Positions 1-10,409 of a DNA stretch of 64,000 nucleotides are shown here, one piece after another. Location of the stretch: the NCBI RefSeq assembly GCF_016808335.1, contig NC_053153.1, forward strand, positions 32,683,172 to 32,747,171. The letters are read 5' to 3'. This DNA is from Panicum virgatum (taxonomy: Eukaryota > Streptophyta > Magnoliopsida > Poales > Poaceae). A program made the translations under genes and the position numbers. Position 1 is the stretch's first letter; the number at the start of each line of letters is the position of its first letter. The notes under the pieces were generated by a model, which searched no databases, was not told where the DNA came from, and was given only the letters and a program-made list of their open reading frames with translations.

Positions 1-118
1 TGTGGTGCCAAACACATTGCCACAAAGTTTTATGTTGTAAAGGAGAAAGTCCGGAATCATGATAAAATGCATTGTGAATATAAATGACAGACAAGTGTTT
101 GCGGATCCGCTTATTAAA
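1..118 (+). pseudogene. 3' end of a Copia RNase H domain
   Basis: Reading the first frame gives H-I-A-T-K-F-Y-V-V-K-E-K-V-R-N-H, the usual C-terminal RNase H segment of grass Ty1/Copia polyproteins. After a frame change it continues to A-D-P-L-I-K-G, the conserved end of the same domain. The stretch is therefore the last ~40 codons of a Copia pol with a stop and a frameshift; the rest of the element lies left of the window. It is directly followed by LTR-like sequence. Family assignment rests on these two motifs only. Confidence 0.65.
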
Positions 119-1615
119 GGTGTAAGGATCACCGGGGTGTCCGACCCTAGAGGGGGAGGGGGTGAATAGGGTCGTTAATCGCTTTTTAACTTAGGGCTCA
201 AACTACTTGCATAAGATAAATCTAACACGTCCTACACATGCTAGTTATGACTAAGGTTTATCTATGCTACTCTCTACTTACCCCTAAAAGACTTGCAACC
301 TAGCTAATCCTAATCAAACTAACTAGGAAAGTAAAGGTATGCAAGGTAGAGTAAATGCGGAAATGTAATGCGGTAAGTAAAGAGGTAAGTGCAAGAGGGA
401 TGCAAACTCCCGAGTAGACACGGTCATGTAACGTGGTTCGGCACAAACACCTACGTCCACGGGACACCGAGGCTCTTCCGATCACGTCTTGCACTATGCC
501 ACCAAGGCGATGCCGGCAAGCAAAAGCAAGTTCCCACAAGACACTAAGTCTCGTGCACCGCCACCGTCTCTCTCGGTCACCCGGCCGAAATCCACTACGG
601 AGCTTCTCCACCAAGGAGGGGGTCTCCTCTTCCCCCGCACAAATTGTCGTTGCCTCTCCACACCAAGACGGAGGGTCACACGACAGATCACAAGTTGCTT
701 GCCGCAGCAAGGCTTCTCTCAAGGGAGCTCTCGCAAGAACTAATCCCTATTACAAGCACTAAGCACTCTCACAAGTGTGCTTAAGCCTATATGATGTACA
801 ATGAATCTCTAGGATGGTTGGAGATGATCTTTTACTCTTGTATGCTTGTATGGTCTCCAGCAACCTCAAATGAGCCGTGGGGTGGCATATATATAGCCCA
901 CACACCCCAAACTAGCCGTTGGAAAAAGGCTGACAAAAAGCTCTATCATCGGTTAAACCGATGCTCCCATTTTGGTCATCACCGGTTTAACCGGTGAGTG
1001 CATTTTCCAACTAGCCGTTATACTTCAACGGCTACCTCAATCGACCGACATAATCAACCGATGCAGCGTCGGTTTAACTGGTGACTGTAGTTGCTGAAAA
1101 CCTAACTCTCTGGACAACTGCACCGACGTTCACCAAGAACCAATCGTCGGTTTAACCGGTGTATAGAATTTCCTCTGTCTTCATCTGTCAATGCACCGAC
1201 GTATGCAATTTCTTTAGCGTCGGTTCAACCGGTGTAAAACCCTAGCCTAGTGTACTCCAAGTCAATGCACTGACGAGTGTAAAACACCCAACGCCGGTTA
1301 ATTTGGTGCCAAGATCATTGCACTGATGAGTACAAATTTGCTCATCATCGGTTTAACCGGTGATAGCAAATTTGCTTCATCTTGATCTTTTCGACTTGGA
1401 TTCTTCACGGTTTCTTCAATCTTCAAATCCTTTGGACCGAAGAGCTTTCAGGGCGGGTAGCGGAACCCCCGTAGGGGCGGCCCTTCGGGCCTAGCCACGC
1501 CTATCTTCTCTTTGTCATCACTTGAACCTAAAAGCATGGGAATGTTTATCTTAACAATCATATTAGTCCAAGTGTTGTGTGTGTCATCAATCGCCAAAAC
1601 ATTATATTGAAATAT
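119..1615 (+). mobile_element. LTR-like repeat, decayed (family also at 42,350)
   Basis: This begins with TGTAAGGATC just after the Copia RNase H remnant and contains the phrase 'cctagagggggagggggtgaatagg' split over 150-172, which is common in plant LTR-type repeats. It shares many blocks in the same order with 42,350-43,490: 'ggagcttctcca', 'cccccgcacaaa', 'ctccacaccaag', 'ggagggtc' and a 'catatatata' segment followed by an array of palindromic ACCGGTTTAACCGGT-like motifs. No gene is seen; the short ORFs are not conserved between the two copies. Probably a Copia LTR or derivative. The right edge is uncertain, because recognisable sequence fades near 'accaaaaca' at about 1,600. Confidence 0.5.
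945..1380. repeat. Array of palindromic ACCGGTTTAACCGGT-like motifs
   Basis: At least eight near-palindromic copies of (A/T)CGGTTTAACCGGTG or its variants occur at irregular 40-80 bp spacing (for example near 950, 980, 1,065, 1,150, 1,230, 1,300, 1,355). They alternate with 'tgcaccgacg' half-sites. The same motif type recurs at 43,180-43,420 in the second copy of the repeat, so the array belongs to the mobile element. Function is not shown. Confidence 0.7.
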
Positions 1616-1723
1616 GGCATGAGAGGCCATTTTTGCTACAAAAGGCTTACCGCCCAGTGTGTACAGAGAACACGCAATCGACATGGGTTTTATGGTATAG
1701 CATACGTTTTCCGGACAATAAAG

Positions 1724-1728
1724 GGTCC
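1724..1728. repeat. Target-site duplication of E1, left copy (GGTCC)
   Basis: GGTCC directly precedes the left E1 LTR and is repeated exactly at 27,369-27,373 directly after the right LTR. A perfect 5-bp duplication around TG...CA termini marks E1 as one insertion despite 25 kb of separation. Confidence 0.9.
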
Positions 1729-2809
1729 TGTCGCTGCGGGAAATGGGCGACTACTAAACTACTCAATTGCTCGTTTGTTGTGTGCTTGATCGGATATGGT
1801 CTAGCACACAAAGACTCAAGGATTTAGACTGGTCCGGGCCAAAAATGCCCTACGTCTAGTATGGGGGGTGGTGTTCTTGCTCTATTGCTCTCGAGCCCGG
1901 GTGCTCAAAGTTCTTAGGGGAGCTTACAAGTGGTGTCAAGCAGTGTCGAACCTCTAGGAGTCCAACCCTTAACTACGTGGGGGTCTTTTCCTTTTATAGT
2001 CCAAGGTGGGCCCCCCATTTACATATATCTAGCGCTGTGTCTTGACCCTGCTTGGGAGTCCTTCATCCTTGTCAGTCGTCGGGGCCCACTCGGTCAGTCG
2101 AGAGTCGGGGGGCTTGAGCCTGGCTGATTTTCTTGGGCAACGGGTTGTCCAAGCGCTGTCCCATCCTCGACCAGTCAGAACAGCCTGGTCACTCGGATGG
2201 TCGCTCGGGGATCACCTCCGGTCTTGCCTGCCTTGGTCTACGCCCCTTATCTGCAGGTCTACCTCACCTCCTACTTTCGTAGCCCCTGCCCGTAGGGTAG
2301 CGCGCCTGGTGAGGAGTGCCTTACCGAGGTACGACGGGGGACGTCCGATCACGCTCGCTGGCGTAATGGAGTGGTGCGCAGAGGCAACCATCATTACGGC
2401 ACGGGAGGTGATGTCTGTTGACGCCCTCTCCCGTAGTGTCGCGGGGCCCGCACTTCCGGTGCTGTCCCTTTGTCAGAGAGCCCTGTAGCCTATGTCTACG
2501 CTGCAAGATAAGGGGAACAGGCATCGTGGAGCCTGTACGGGGGGGCTGTCTTCACCGACACGCCTGTCAGGCGGGGCGGCAATCTTGGAGCGCACGGCCC
2601 GGGTCGTCCGGTACGGCTCTAACCCGGGGCGCTAGGTCGGGGAGCCTCCACATGTCCCGGGAGGTCGGGCTCCCAGCCGTGTTGGCTTATGAGCGAAGGC
2701 AACCGCCCATGCTAGTTGGTGGGCTGCATCACGTCCAGCCCAGGAGACTGGTTGGGCTGTCCCTGCATGAGTCAAGCCCATCAGGGGTCCCGGGTTTACA
2801 CCCCCGTCA
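1729..2809 (-). repeat. E1 3' LTR
   Basis: Starts (plus strand) TGTCGCTGCGGG and ends CCCCCGTCA, matching the right LTR over nearly its whole length. It is 1,081 bp against 889 bp for the right copy. Most of the difference is about 190 bp of extra sequence near 2,052-2,240, between 'cttgaccctg' and 'ggtctacgcc'. On the minus strand a TATA-like 'actataaaagg' lies at about 1,990-2,001. Inside the LTR a G-rich tract (minus 'cgggggcctc', 2,810-2,819) sits where the polypurine tract should be. Confidence 0.9.
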
Positions 2810-3228
2810 GAGGCCCCCGAGTGGCTTGCGGTTTTGATAACCGCAGAGCCGCTGGACTCGATTTGACGACCCCTGGCCGGGGTGTCCCATCTGCCTGTCC
2901 GCGTTCCCAGCTTTCAGCGGGCGCCAGTGCTGGCGTGATAGAGTCGTGTCGGTCTTGATGGCCGGCTGGAGCACGGGTGCCGTGGAATCTCGAGGCCTGC
3001 CATCATGTCTTATCACCGCGCCGCGGGCGCCTCGACTTCCCCCCTACTCGGGGCCGCCACTCATTGGTGGGTCGTGCGGCGCCCGTGCCCGAGTGGCGCG
3101 GCAGTCGCTCGGCGAGCCGGACCTGTTCCACTAGTATTTAAGAGAAGGGTTCAGTTTGGTGAAGACTTTTGGCATGCTATTTTTGACTGGCCCGTTGGAT
3201 GCTGGGACCGTTTGGGTCCACGCTTGCC

Positions 3229-3237
3229 TATAAATAG
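3229..3237 (+). promoter_or_regulatory. TATA box for the antisense passenger gene of E1
   Basis: TATAAATAG in a 'cttgcctataaatagggg' context on the plus strand, opposite to E1 transcription and about 1.25 kb upstream of the first recognisable passenger-gene codons. The intervening 3,260-4,483 is GC-rich with no convincing ORF and would be a 5' leader, possibly with an intron. The promoter role is inferred from the match and the position. Confidence 0.45.
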
Positions 3238-4483
3238 GGGCGTTATGGAGACATGGTTCCACACGGGAAAACGGATCATGGAAATCCCTTTGGTAGTTTT
3301 CTTCTTCACACCCCACACCCGTTCCCCAGATGAGAGCGGGCATGTCCTATGTCTCTGGTGCTAGAAGAATGCTTGCGAGCAGCGGGGGATCTTCCTCAGG
3401 CATGGGCCCGACATCGCGTTCCTTCCGTGAGGCGCGAGCCGATGCCAAAGGACCCGGGGGCTGTCTACTGGAGTTAGGCAAGCTAGGCCACTGGTTCCCT
3501 TTCCAAGGGGCGTGGTAAGCGGCCGTATCTCGCTTGTGGCTCCCTTGGTATTCCTTTGGTGCCAGTCTGGCGAAGGGCTCGGCAAGGAGGCAGGAAGGGG
3601 CCTTGACGGGACACTCGGGCTCGCGTCGGCTTCGGAGTCTTCCCGCGCCACGACCCCCCACCCTTTCGCCACTGGAGGTCCTTTCGTGAGACGAACGCTA
3701 GGGGGGTGGGTCGGCGAGGATGCCTGAAGGGCCCTCGTAGGGTTTCTTGAGCATCTGCTCTACCTCTGTCTGCGGCGCCCGTTGCCTTTGTCTTCAGCAG
3801 CTGAGGGGGGAGGTTGTAGCTGGAGAATGCATTCCCAAGGGCGCCTTCTTTGTCGCCCCTCCAAGGGGTTTGATGGATTTGATTCATTGTATCTGTCGTT
3901 TCCCTGAGTCGGGGTCGGCTAGTCTTCGACTATTGTAACCACTTCTGGCCGATTGTTTTAATGGAATTGATCAGAAATGAATTTATCCTGTGTAATTTGA
4001 CTTGGCATCGCTATTTCTGCATACCGATTAACCAACATGTCTTGTCTCGAGCGAGTGCCGTTCCTTGTTGTGGAAGATGGGGCCACAGGGGACCATTACC
4101 CCCGCGACCGTCCCGTCATTGGCTTCAGACTTCACAGACTCGCGGGGTTGGTCGTCACCCAAGGGAGGTCAGGTACGGACAGGTTTCGCCATCGCGCAAC
4201 AGGCGTTCGGCCCATCGGTCCCGGCCCGCTTCCCGCCTGACGGGGGTACGCGCCGGACGCACTTGATGCTGTGCCACTTCTGATTTCTCGCCGGCTGGTG
4301 GGGCCCACCAGTCTAAACCCTTTGGCCCTTTAGTATGCGGAGTGAGGGGTTTACCTCCCCTCTTGCCAGGCTCTTGCCTTCTTTCTCCGCCGCCTCTAGT
4401 GTCCACCCTCCTCCTTGCTCACGCTTGTTACTGCTCTCGCCTCTGCTCCCTTCTCCAACATCCCGTCGAAGCCCAGGCGTGGT

Positions 4484-7429
4484 GATGTCGCTGTGGAGGC
4501 CATCTTCCATGACCGAGGCCCAGCTCGAGAAGCTGGCCGCGGAGGGGTTGATTCCCCCAAGGGGCGTGGTTCACTGGAGGGCGCTGCCGCCCGAAGAAGT
4601 TAGTCCCCATCCTGCTGGGGCTTGCTGGAGGAGTGGAAAATCGGCTTGCATCATCTTAACCCCACCGGCTTGTTGCACATCGCAGGTTTCGTGATGGTGT
4701 GCGAGACGTTCCTTGGGATAGATCCGCATGTGGATCTGTTCCGTGAGGTGTTCGTCGGCCGCCCGGTCACGCTGAGGCGTGAAGCTGGTGCGTTGCGCTC
4801 GGAGGCGATAATCGCGCTCGAAGGCGATAATCGCGCCCGTCGGCGGTTTCGGCCTTCAGCGGAAACCTGGGAAGGCCTCGTATCCCCGCTACACTCTTGT
4901 GGACAACAACCGGGGGTGGCACGATGAGTGGTTCCATATCCAGAATCCATTCGGCAGAGAGGAGGCGTTCCCGGCATTTACCAGGAACGCCCCGGAGAAG
5001 CAGGATAGTTGGACCTAGGGAGCCTCCCGGAGGAGGAAGAATCGCGTGGAAGCGATTGAGGAGATGCTGAAGGGCATGGTGGCGCGTGGTCTGGATGGTG
5101 CTTGTGCTTTCACCACCATCTTCCTTCGCAGAGTGCACGTTCTCTCTGTGTTGCGGGGGAAGATGTGGGATGACGAGCACGACGAGCCACGAGAGGAGCT
5201 GCAGGACCCTGACAGCTCCGGGCTGTGGTGGTGGCCCGAAGGCATGATAGCGGGGGAGACCCGCCGCTCCATCGGAGGGCCATCTCCTTATTGGTCGGGG
5301 TCGCCCCCTAACCTGGTAAGCGTTCATTTCATCTTTAATCTTTCCCCCTTTTTCGGTATATTTCCGTCTCTATCTGTCATACCCTCGTTCATAGTCGTAG
5401 GGTCTTGGCAAGCCCAAATCCCCTCCTCACCGCAACAAGGGGCCAGAAGGGGCTGCCCGTCAAGACGGACAACAGAGGAAGGCCGCGGACCGGAAGAGGA
5501 GGAAAGTGCTCCGTGCCCGGGAGCTTGAAAACCGTCAGAAGGAGGTCGCCAAGCTTATCCGTGGGAGGATGGACCCCGCGGAGGCTCAAGATTTGACTGA
5601 CGCTCGGTCCCTAGAGTATCCAGAGTCCGACTCCGATGGGGAGGAGGAGAGGATGTCGGAGCCGCTTGGGGGCGAGGATTTCGGCTTTGACGGGTCCCCA
5701 GGTGAGACAAGCGGATCTGGGGCCCTTAAGCACTCCCGCGATGACGTGGAGCCTAAGCCGGCGAAATGTCTTCGGGGCGATGGTTCGAGCGCGCCGGAGA
5801 ATGTTGGCGGCAAACTCCAAGATGGCGATTGCGTGCTCTCCTCAGGCCGCGGAGGGGCTGACGGGCCACCGTCGCCTGTTGCGGCGGCCGTCGCCTCACG
5901 CCCGCCTCCCATATCGTCGGCCGAAACCATCCCGACAAGGGTTGAGACGAGAACGTGAGTGCTACATCTGCTCCTTTGTTCTGGAGAGGCAGCTTTTTGA
6001 TGACGCACCCGCTTGTTCTTGTAATGCAGGGTTTCGACTAGGTTCCAGCCGCTAGCTGGCCCGGTGGAATGGACTGAGCATCCTTCGCTGGCGATTTTGC
6101 TCGCCCGTCGTCGGGAGGAGAGCGCACCTTCGGGGACATCCTCATCGCAGATGGTAATAGTGGCGATACCAGGCCCTGTTTTCTCATCGGCCAGCTTGGC
6201 GACGGCATTCGTGCCGTTTTCTGTGAGCCGTGAGGGTGTTCCCGACGAGGGTCCTCTCCTCTCACCGCCTGTGGGGGAGACCGCTGCACTGGTAGAGCCA
6301 CCGTCGACGTAAGGTTCCTGGTTCCCTATTGTTTGCCGCACGGGCTGCTGGGGTGGCCATCGCGCGACGATGTCGGTGATACGCGGTTCGTGCTGGATGA
6401 TTCCTAGGAGGATAAGCTCTGGCGACACGTGGGTCGGCAGGGCCTCGAAGCTCAGGAGGTGCTTGCTTTCGCCAAGAGCCGCATTGCTCTGCTGCTGGAA
6501 GACGTGGAACGGGCAAAGAAGCTTGTTACCTCTGGCTTGCCTCCCGCCGTGTGGGTAAGACTTTTTCCATCGGGTCTGCCCTTCCTGCCTGTAAGCGTTC
6601 TCTTGTAACTTCCCTTCGTCTTCCAGGTGCTGGAGAAGATCTCGAAAAGGAAATCGTCCTTCTTGCGGGAGGAGCATGGTTGCGAGGTGATGGGTTAGGT
6701 GGCGCACTGTGATCTTGCAGAGCGGTTGTGCTTTGTAGAGGCCGCGCGTGCCTCAGACGCCCGGGAGTATCGTCATAACCTCGCGGCTGCAGAAACCCGG
6801 TTGGAGGAGGAGCGGACCCGTCATGCTCACACGGAGGCCGACCTGGCAAACCAAGAGATGGGTCGCCAAGCAATGGAGGGAGCATTGGATGGTAAGTTTA
6901 CTTGCACTCCTTTGTTTTGATCATGTTTGCAACGCGGCCTCACAGCATTTGTGATATCCCATTCAGAGATAACTACTCGGAAACCGGGCCCTGCGCCGTG
7001 AGTTTGATTGATTGCGATCATCGGCGTGAGAGGTTTGCTCCTGTGTCCTTGGCTCCCCACTGTCGAGCCCTCTGCGGGACGATCTATAGAAGGTCCCCAA
7101 GGAATTGTCCGCGTTAACGGCCATAGCGGCTTACCACGGGGCTTCGACTGCGTTGAGCGCCGTGGTGCTACGGCATCCGGAGCTGGATCTGGCGGGTCTT
7201 GAAGATGATCTCTCCGCCGTACGGCAACGCGCTTGTGGTGGCCTGGAAGCTAGAGCCCATCGCCGGCAAGATTGCGCGGGGTCTGACCTTCGCAGCGGTA
7301 AGGAATGTCCGGTGTGCGGAGCGGGAATTAGATGTGAGCGGTGGGAGCGCCAGAGCCATGGTGGACGCGTCGTCGACTGGTGGATCTGCCACTCCTTCCT
7401 CGAGTGTGGATACGCCATTGCAAAGATAA
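4484..7429 (+). pseudogene. Antisense passenger gene in E1, Transposase_28-like ('putative gypsy type transposon')
   Basis: A plus-strand, intron-containing coding region opposite to E1. It reads M-T-E-A-Q-L-E-K-L-A from about 4,509, then G-L-L-E-E-W-K-I-G-L-H-H-L-N-P-T after a deletion near 4,600, then Y-T-L-V-D-N-N-R-G-W-H-D-E-W-F near 4,905. These are hallmarks of the grass protein family called Transposase_28 / putative gypsy type transposon. Splice-like boundaries are visible: donors at 5,316, 5,955, 6,555 and 6,892, acceptors ending at 5,400, 6,029 and 6,626. The C-terminal half is Arg/Glu/Ala-rich and probably coiled-coil (6,627-6,891). It ends near V-D-T-P-L-Q-R before TAA at 7,427. 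Several frameshifts and stops make it a pseudogene. It lies between E1 pol and the 3' LTR, as described for extra ORFs of Tat elements. Biochemical function is unknown. Confidence 0.6.
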
Positions 7430-7617
7430 ACAAATTTGTATTAGTTTTCATTTTATGTAGGATTGCTGGTGACGGAGAAAACGTCTTGCGCTTCGTGGGT
7501 AAAGTAAAGAATTTGTTTTTCTGAAAGGAGTTCTACCATTCGCTTTTCCACTTGCTCGTGAACATTTTTGCCCTTTGCATTCCTTTCTCTCGGAACAGCG
7601 TGCTGATCGTAGGCTGC
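7430..7617. other. E1 segment between passenger gene and E2, no gene seen
   Basis: AT-rich E1 sequence following the passenger-gene stop; it probably holds its 3' UTR. Nothing else is recognised. Confidence 0.4.
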
Positions 7618-7622
7618 GACGT
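7618..7622. repeat. Target-site duplication of E2, left copy (GACGT)
   Basis: GACGT precedes the 5' LTR and recurs exactly at 17,913-17,917 after the 3' LTR. Joining the two flanks restores continuous E1 sequence. Confidence 0.9.
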
Positions 7623-8832
7623 TGTTGGCGCTCCTTAAGTACCCACTTTACTATATGATTAGGAGTCGTTTTGGTAAATTCTTCGGGATGATTCATGTAC
7701 TAACCCGCCACTTGGCACCCGAACTTGACCATTTTCGATTCTGTCCTGGATTTTGGAGCATGTTGCATTTTGACAGGAATTTGGACATTTTTGGAGATGT
7801 TTTGACGCATGGTTACAACTGGGCTAAGATGAGGAATAAAAGGAAGAATCAACACGCAAAAGATGGGACCGAAAGGGGCCAGAAAAGGCCCAGGCCGGCC
7901 GGCCTGGAGTCCTTGGGCCAGCCGGCCTAGCCCTTTTCGGAGCCCAATCGGTCTCGGTTTTCTTCAGCACGAAGTATGCGTCAACCCTAATCTATGTTTT
8001 ACCAAAACCACCGACCATATCTGCCTATAAATACCCCGAAGCCGCCGTCAAAGAGGAGCACCGCAGAGGAGATCGCAGAGATCGCAAGAGAAGAGCATCC
8101 AGAGATACATTCGAGTTAGACACAAGAGAAAGGCGACACCGGAGGCCTCATCGTCCCTCGGCGCCGCTGCAAGTTGGAGGACAGCAAGGGATCCATCCCT
8201 TGCCGGAGATTTCGTCACCATGATCTACTACGCTTCGCTTAGCTTCATGGGGTAAAGTCCTCGTTTGTTCATGGGGTTGTAAGGAGATCTTGAGTTGTAA
8301 TTGCCGAATCCTTTATGAGATTGATCTATCACAATTCTTGTTGATGATACTTTGATGCCTAATAGTTCGCGACTTGGCTTTGGGTTTGCTTTGCTCTTGC
8401 ATGGTTTACTTAGATTACATCAACTATCGTGTTCTTGTTGATTTGTTACCGATTATCCTCGTGTAGTGACAGTATGCGGGAGGGAAAGGTTTTGATCTTG
8501 GAACACACCTTTAGTAGATTAGATCCAGTTCTTCGTTGCTTGGCGATTACATCTCTAGTGATCCTAGACCCTATGGACAAATGCTCTTCATATCTTGTGC
8601 ACACATCTATCATTGCTCACTAGTCTAGATTAGATTAGATTGGTTAGATTAGATCTATTTCATACTCAATCACTCAATATAGATCTTTTACCAACATCAT
8701 TAGTGCTTAGTTAAGCATAGTAATACACTTGTTCCGTGGATTGATAAACCTTGGGGGAATACTCTAAGGGAAAAGCTATACACGATCCGTGCGCTTGCGG
8801 TACGTAAATTGGCGCTTTAAGAAGCGTCAACA
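7623..8832 (+). repeat. E2 5' LTR
   Basis: TGTTGGCGCTCC...AGCGTCAACA, 1,210 bp. It contains two GGCCGGCC-type palindromes (7,892-7,904 and a diverged one near 7,917), the block GGTCTCGGTTTT, and a TATA box (TATAAATA, 8,026-8,033) that should start U3-to-R transcription. The 3' LTR lacks 23 bp here, consistent with deletion between the two GGCCGGCCT repeats. Confidence 0.93.
8026..8033 (+). promoter_or_regulatory. TATA box of E2 5' LTR
   Basis: TATAAATA in 'ctgcctataaataccccg', repeated at 17,108-17,115 in the 3' LTR. It is located about 400 bp into the LTR, a normal U3 position. Confidence 0.65.
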
Positions 8833-8840
8833 AGCTTTTC

Positions 8841-8860
8841 TGGCGCCGTTGACGGGGAAC
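8841..8860 (+). other. E2 primer-binding site
   Basis: TGGCGCCGTTGACGGGGAAC begins 8 bp after the 5' LTR. It is close to the TGGCGCCGTTGCCGGGGA-type primer site seen in many plant Gypsy elements, with one change. The tRNA identity (often given as Asp) was not verified. Confidence 0.75.
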
Positions 8861-8963
8861 AAGCGATTTTGCTACGTTTAACTTTGTATTAATTTTGTTG
8901 GTTACTAACACCTAACCTTTTTCCTAGAAAATTTTTGTTTTTGTTTTTGTTTTGATTGTCTAG

Positions 8964-9812
8964 ATGGGCCATCTCATTCAACACGTGGAGGAAGGAGAAA
9001 AATCACTGAGGGATTATGCAAGCCCGCGATCGGAGGACTTCGACATGCAAAAATCTGATTCGGTGATGCGAGCCACCGAGTATGAGATCAAGCCTCAAAT
9101 CATCAAGATGGCGGCGGCAAACCCCTTTAGAGGAGATGAGACGGACAACCCATATAGACATATCAAGTGGTTCACAATGCTATGCAACACGGTACAACAA
9201 GACGGAGTTCCGTTAGCTTGGTTTAGATGGAACCTTTTCCCATACTCACTTGCGGAAGAAGCGAGAAGATGGTTTGCACTTGCATCCTTCGAGGTAAAAG
9301 GAAATTGGGATGACCTGATGAAGAAATTTTGCGAGCGGTTCTTTCCGTTAAGCAAGGTTCAACATATTCGCAAGCAAGTGATCAACTTCGCGCAAGGAGA
9401 AGAAGAAGGGATAGATCAAGCATGGGATAGATTCAATGGATTGATTGAACAAGGACCGAAGCTCAGATTTTCTGGTGAAGTACTCTTGCATACCTTTTAC
9501 TTTTCCCTAACCCCCGAGTGCATGCAGTTTGTCCAAATGTGTGCAGGAGGAGATCTCATGGAGAAAACACTCACGGAAGCCACCCAACTCCTACAAAAAA
9601 TCAGCAAGGGGGCGGCCATGCGAAGAGATTGGGAAAAACGATGTTCGGCAAGCTCCGAGGAAGAATCTCAAGTGCGGGTGCTTTCTGGAATTTTCAGAAA
9701 AGAGGCATCGGAAGTGAAGGAAGAACAACCGAAGCATGGGAAAGTCATAGAGACAAACCACGATGAAGAAGCATCAATCCGGAGTACAACGAAAGATGAC
9801 CCGGAAAAGTAA
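8964..9812 (+). CDS. gag: E2 gag (capsid) protein
   Basis: 282 codons, from the first ATG after the primer site. The gag core runs about residues 45-195: I-K-P-Q-I-I-K-M, N-P-F-R-G, W-F-R-W-N-L-F-P-Y-S-L, A-R-R-W-F, F-C-E-R-F-F-P, matching Athila-type gag, which builds the virus-like particle in the cytoplasm. The C-terminal third is charged and low in complexity; no clear CCHC knuckle is seen. It ends with TAA, and the following protease ORF is in the same frame, so one stop codon alone separates gag from pol. That may be a lesion or a site of regulated readthrough. Confidence 0.88.
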   Translation: MGHLIQHVEEGEKSLRDYASPRSEDFDMQKSDSVMRATEYEIKPQIIKMAAANPFRGDETDNPYRHIKWFTMLCNTVQQDGVPLAWFRWNLFPYSLAEEARRWFALASFEVKGNWDDLMKKFCERFFPLSKVQHIRKQVINFAQGEEEGIDQAWDRFNGLIEQGPKLRFSGEVLLHTFYFSLTPECMQFVQMCAGGDLMEKTLTEATQLLQKISKGAAMRRDWEKRCSASSEEESQVRVLSGIFRKEASEVKEEQPKHGKVIETNHDEEASIRSTTKDDPEK

Positions 9813-9821
9813 GGAAGAACC

Positions 9822-10409
9822 ATGGGCACCACCGAATCGCTAAGGGAATTCGAGCAAACGGATTGGATACCAATTGACTTCAGAAGATTGTTCGACAAAG
9901 CAAGACCGCATCCAAATCAGCGAGGAATGGCAAAGGTGATAGCTGAAGACTTCCCGCTGGATAATCACACGGGATATACATTTGGCAAGGAATCAGCCGG
10001 TGATATTATTCGGGAACTTTTTGAAGAAAAAGAGGAAGAGATTGACTTGGACGAAGTGCTGGAGATCAAAAGGACCCTGGGAGTGAACTCGGAATCGTCA
10101 CCTTACGCGCACATAGCCCAAGTATATGCGATTGGAAGCGATCAAGGCGAAGGTAATCCATCACCCACACCTCGTGTTGATTGCATGATAGAAGGAATAG
10201 AATGTTGCAATGTTCTATGTGACGTTGGCGCCCATGTTAGTGTGATGAGTTCCAAGTTTTATGTTGAGCTTTTTAACAAAACATCAAACCTAAATGCCAT
10301 AATCATTAAATTGATCATGGGAGATGGTAGATTAATCAAACCGCTAGGAGTGCTTAGAAATCTAAATGTTGCTATAGCGGGTAAAAAAATTCCTACCGAT
10401 TTTTTGTGA
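9822..10409 (+). CDS. E2 protease region, ends in a frameshift
   Basis: 195 codons in the gag frame. The aspartic protease signature appears as V-L-C-D-V-G-A-H-V-S-V-M-S at about residues 129-141, equivalent to the D-x-G-A site of plant retroelement proteases that cut Gag-Pol. Strand residues follow to K-I-P-T-D-F. At the run of six T (10,397-10,404) the frame is lost; the expected continuation (V-I-N-A-S-D-D-E-H-E) is found in another frame from 10,409. The frameshift probably arose by slippage in the T run, so protease and RT are separated in this copy. Confidence 0.8.
   Translation: MGTTESLREFEQTDWIPIDFRRLFDKARPHPNQRGMAKVIAEDFPLDNHTGYTFGKESAGDIIRELFEEKEEEIDLDEVLEIKRTLGVNSESSPYAHIAQVYAIGSDQGEGNPSPTPRVDCMIEGIECCNVLCDVGAHVSVMSSKFYVELFNKTSNLNAIIIKLIMGDGRLIKPLGVLRNLNVAIAGKKIPTDFL

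Noticed and set aside
5586..6707. 373-codon minus-strand ORF in E1
   Set aside because: It lies opposite to the Transposase_28-like exons, runs through their introns and has no recognisable motif.
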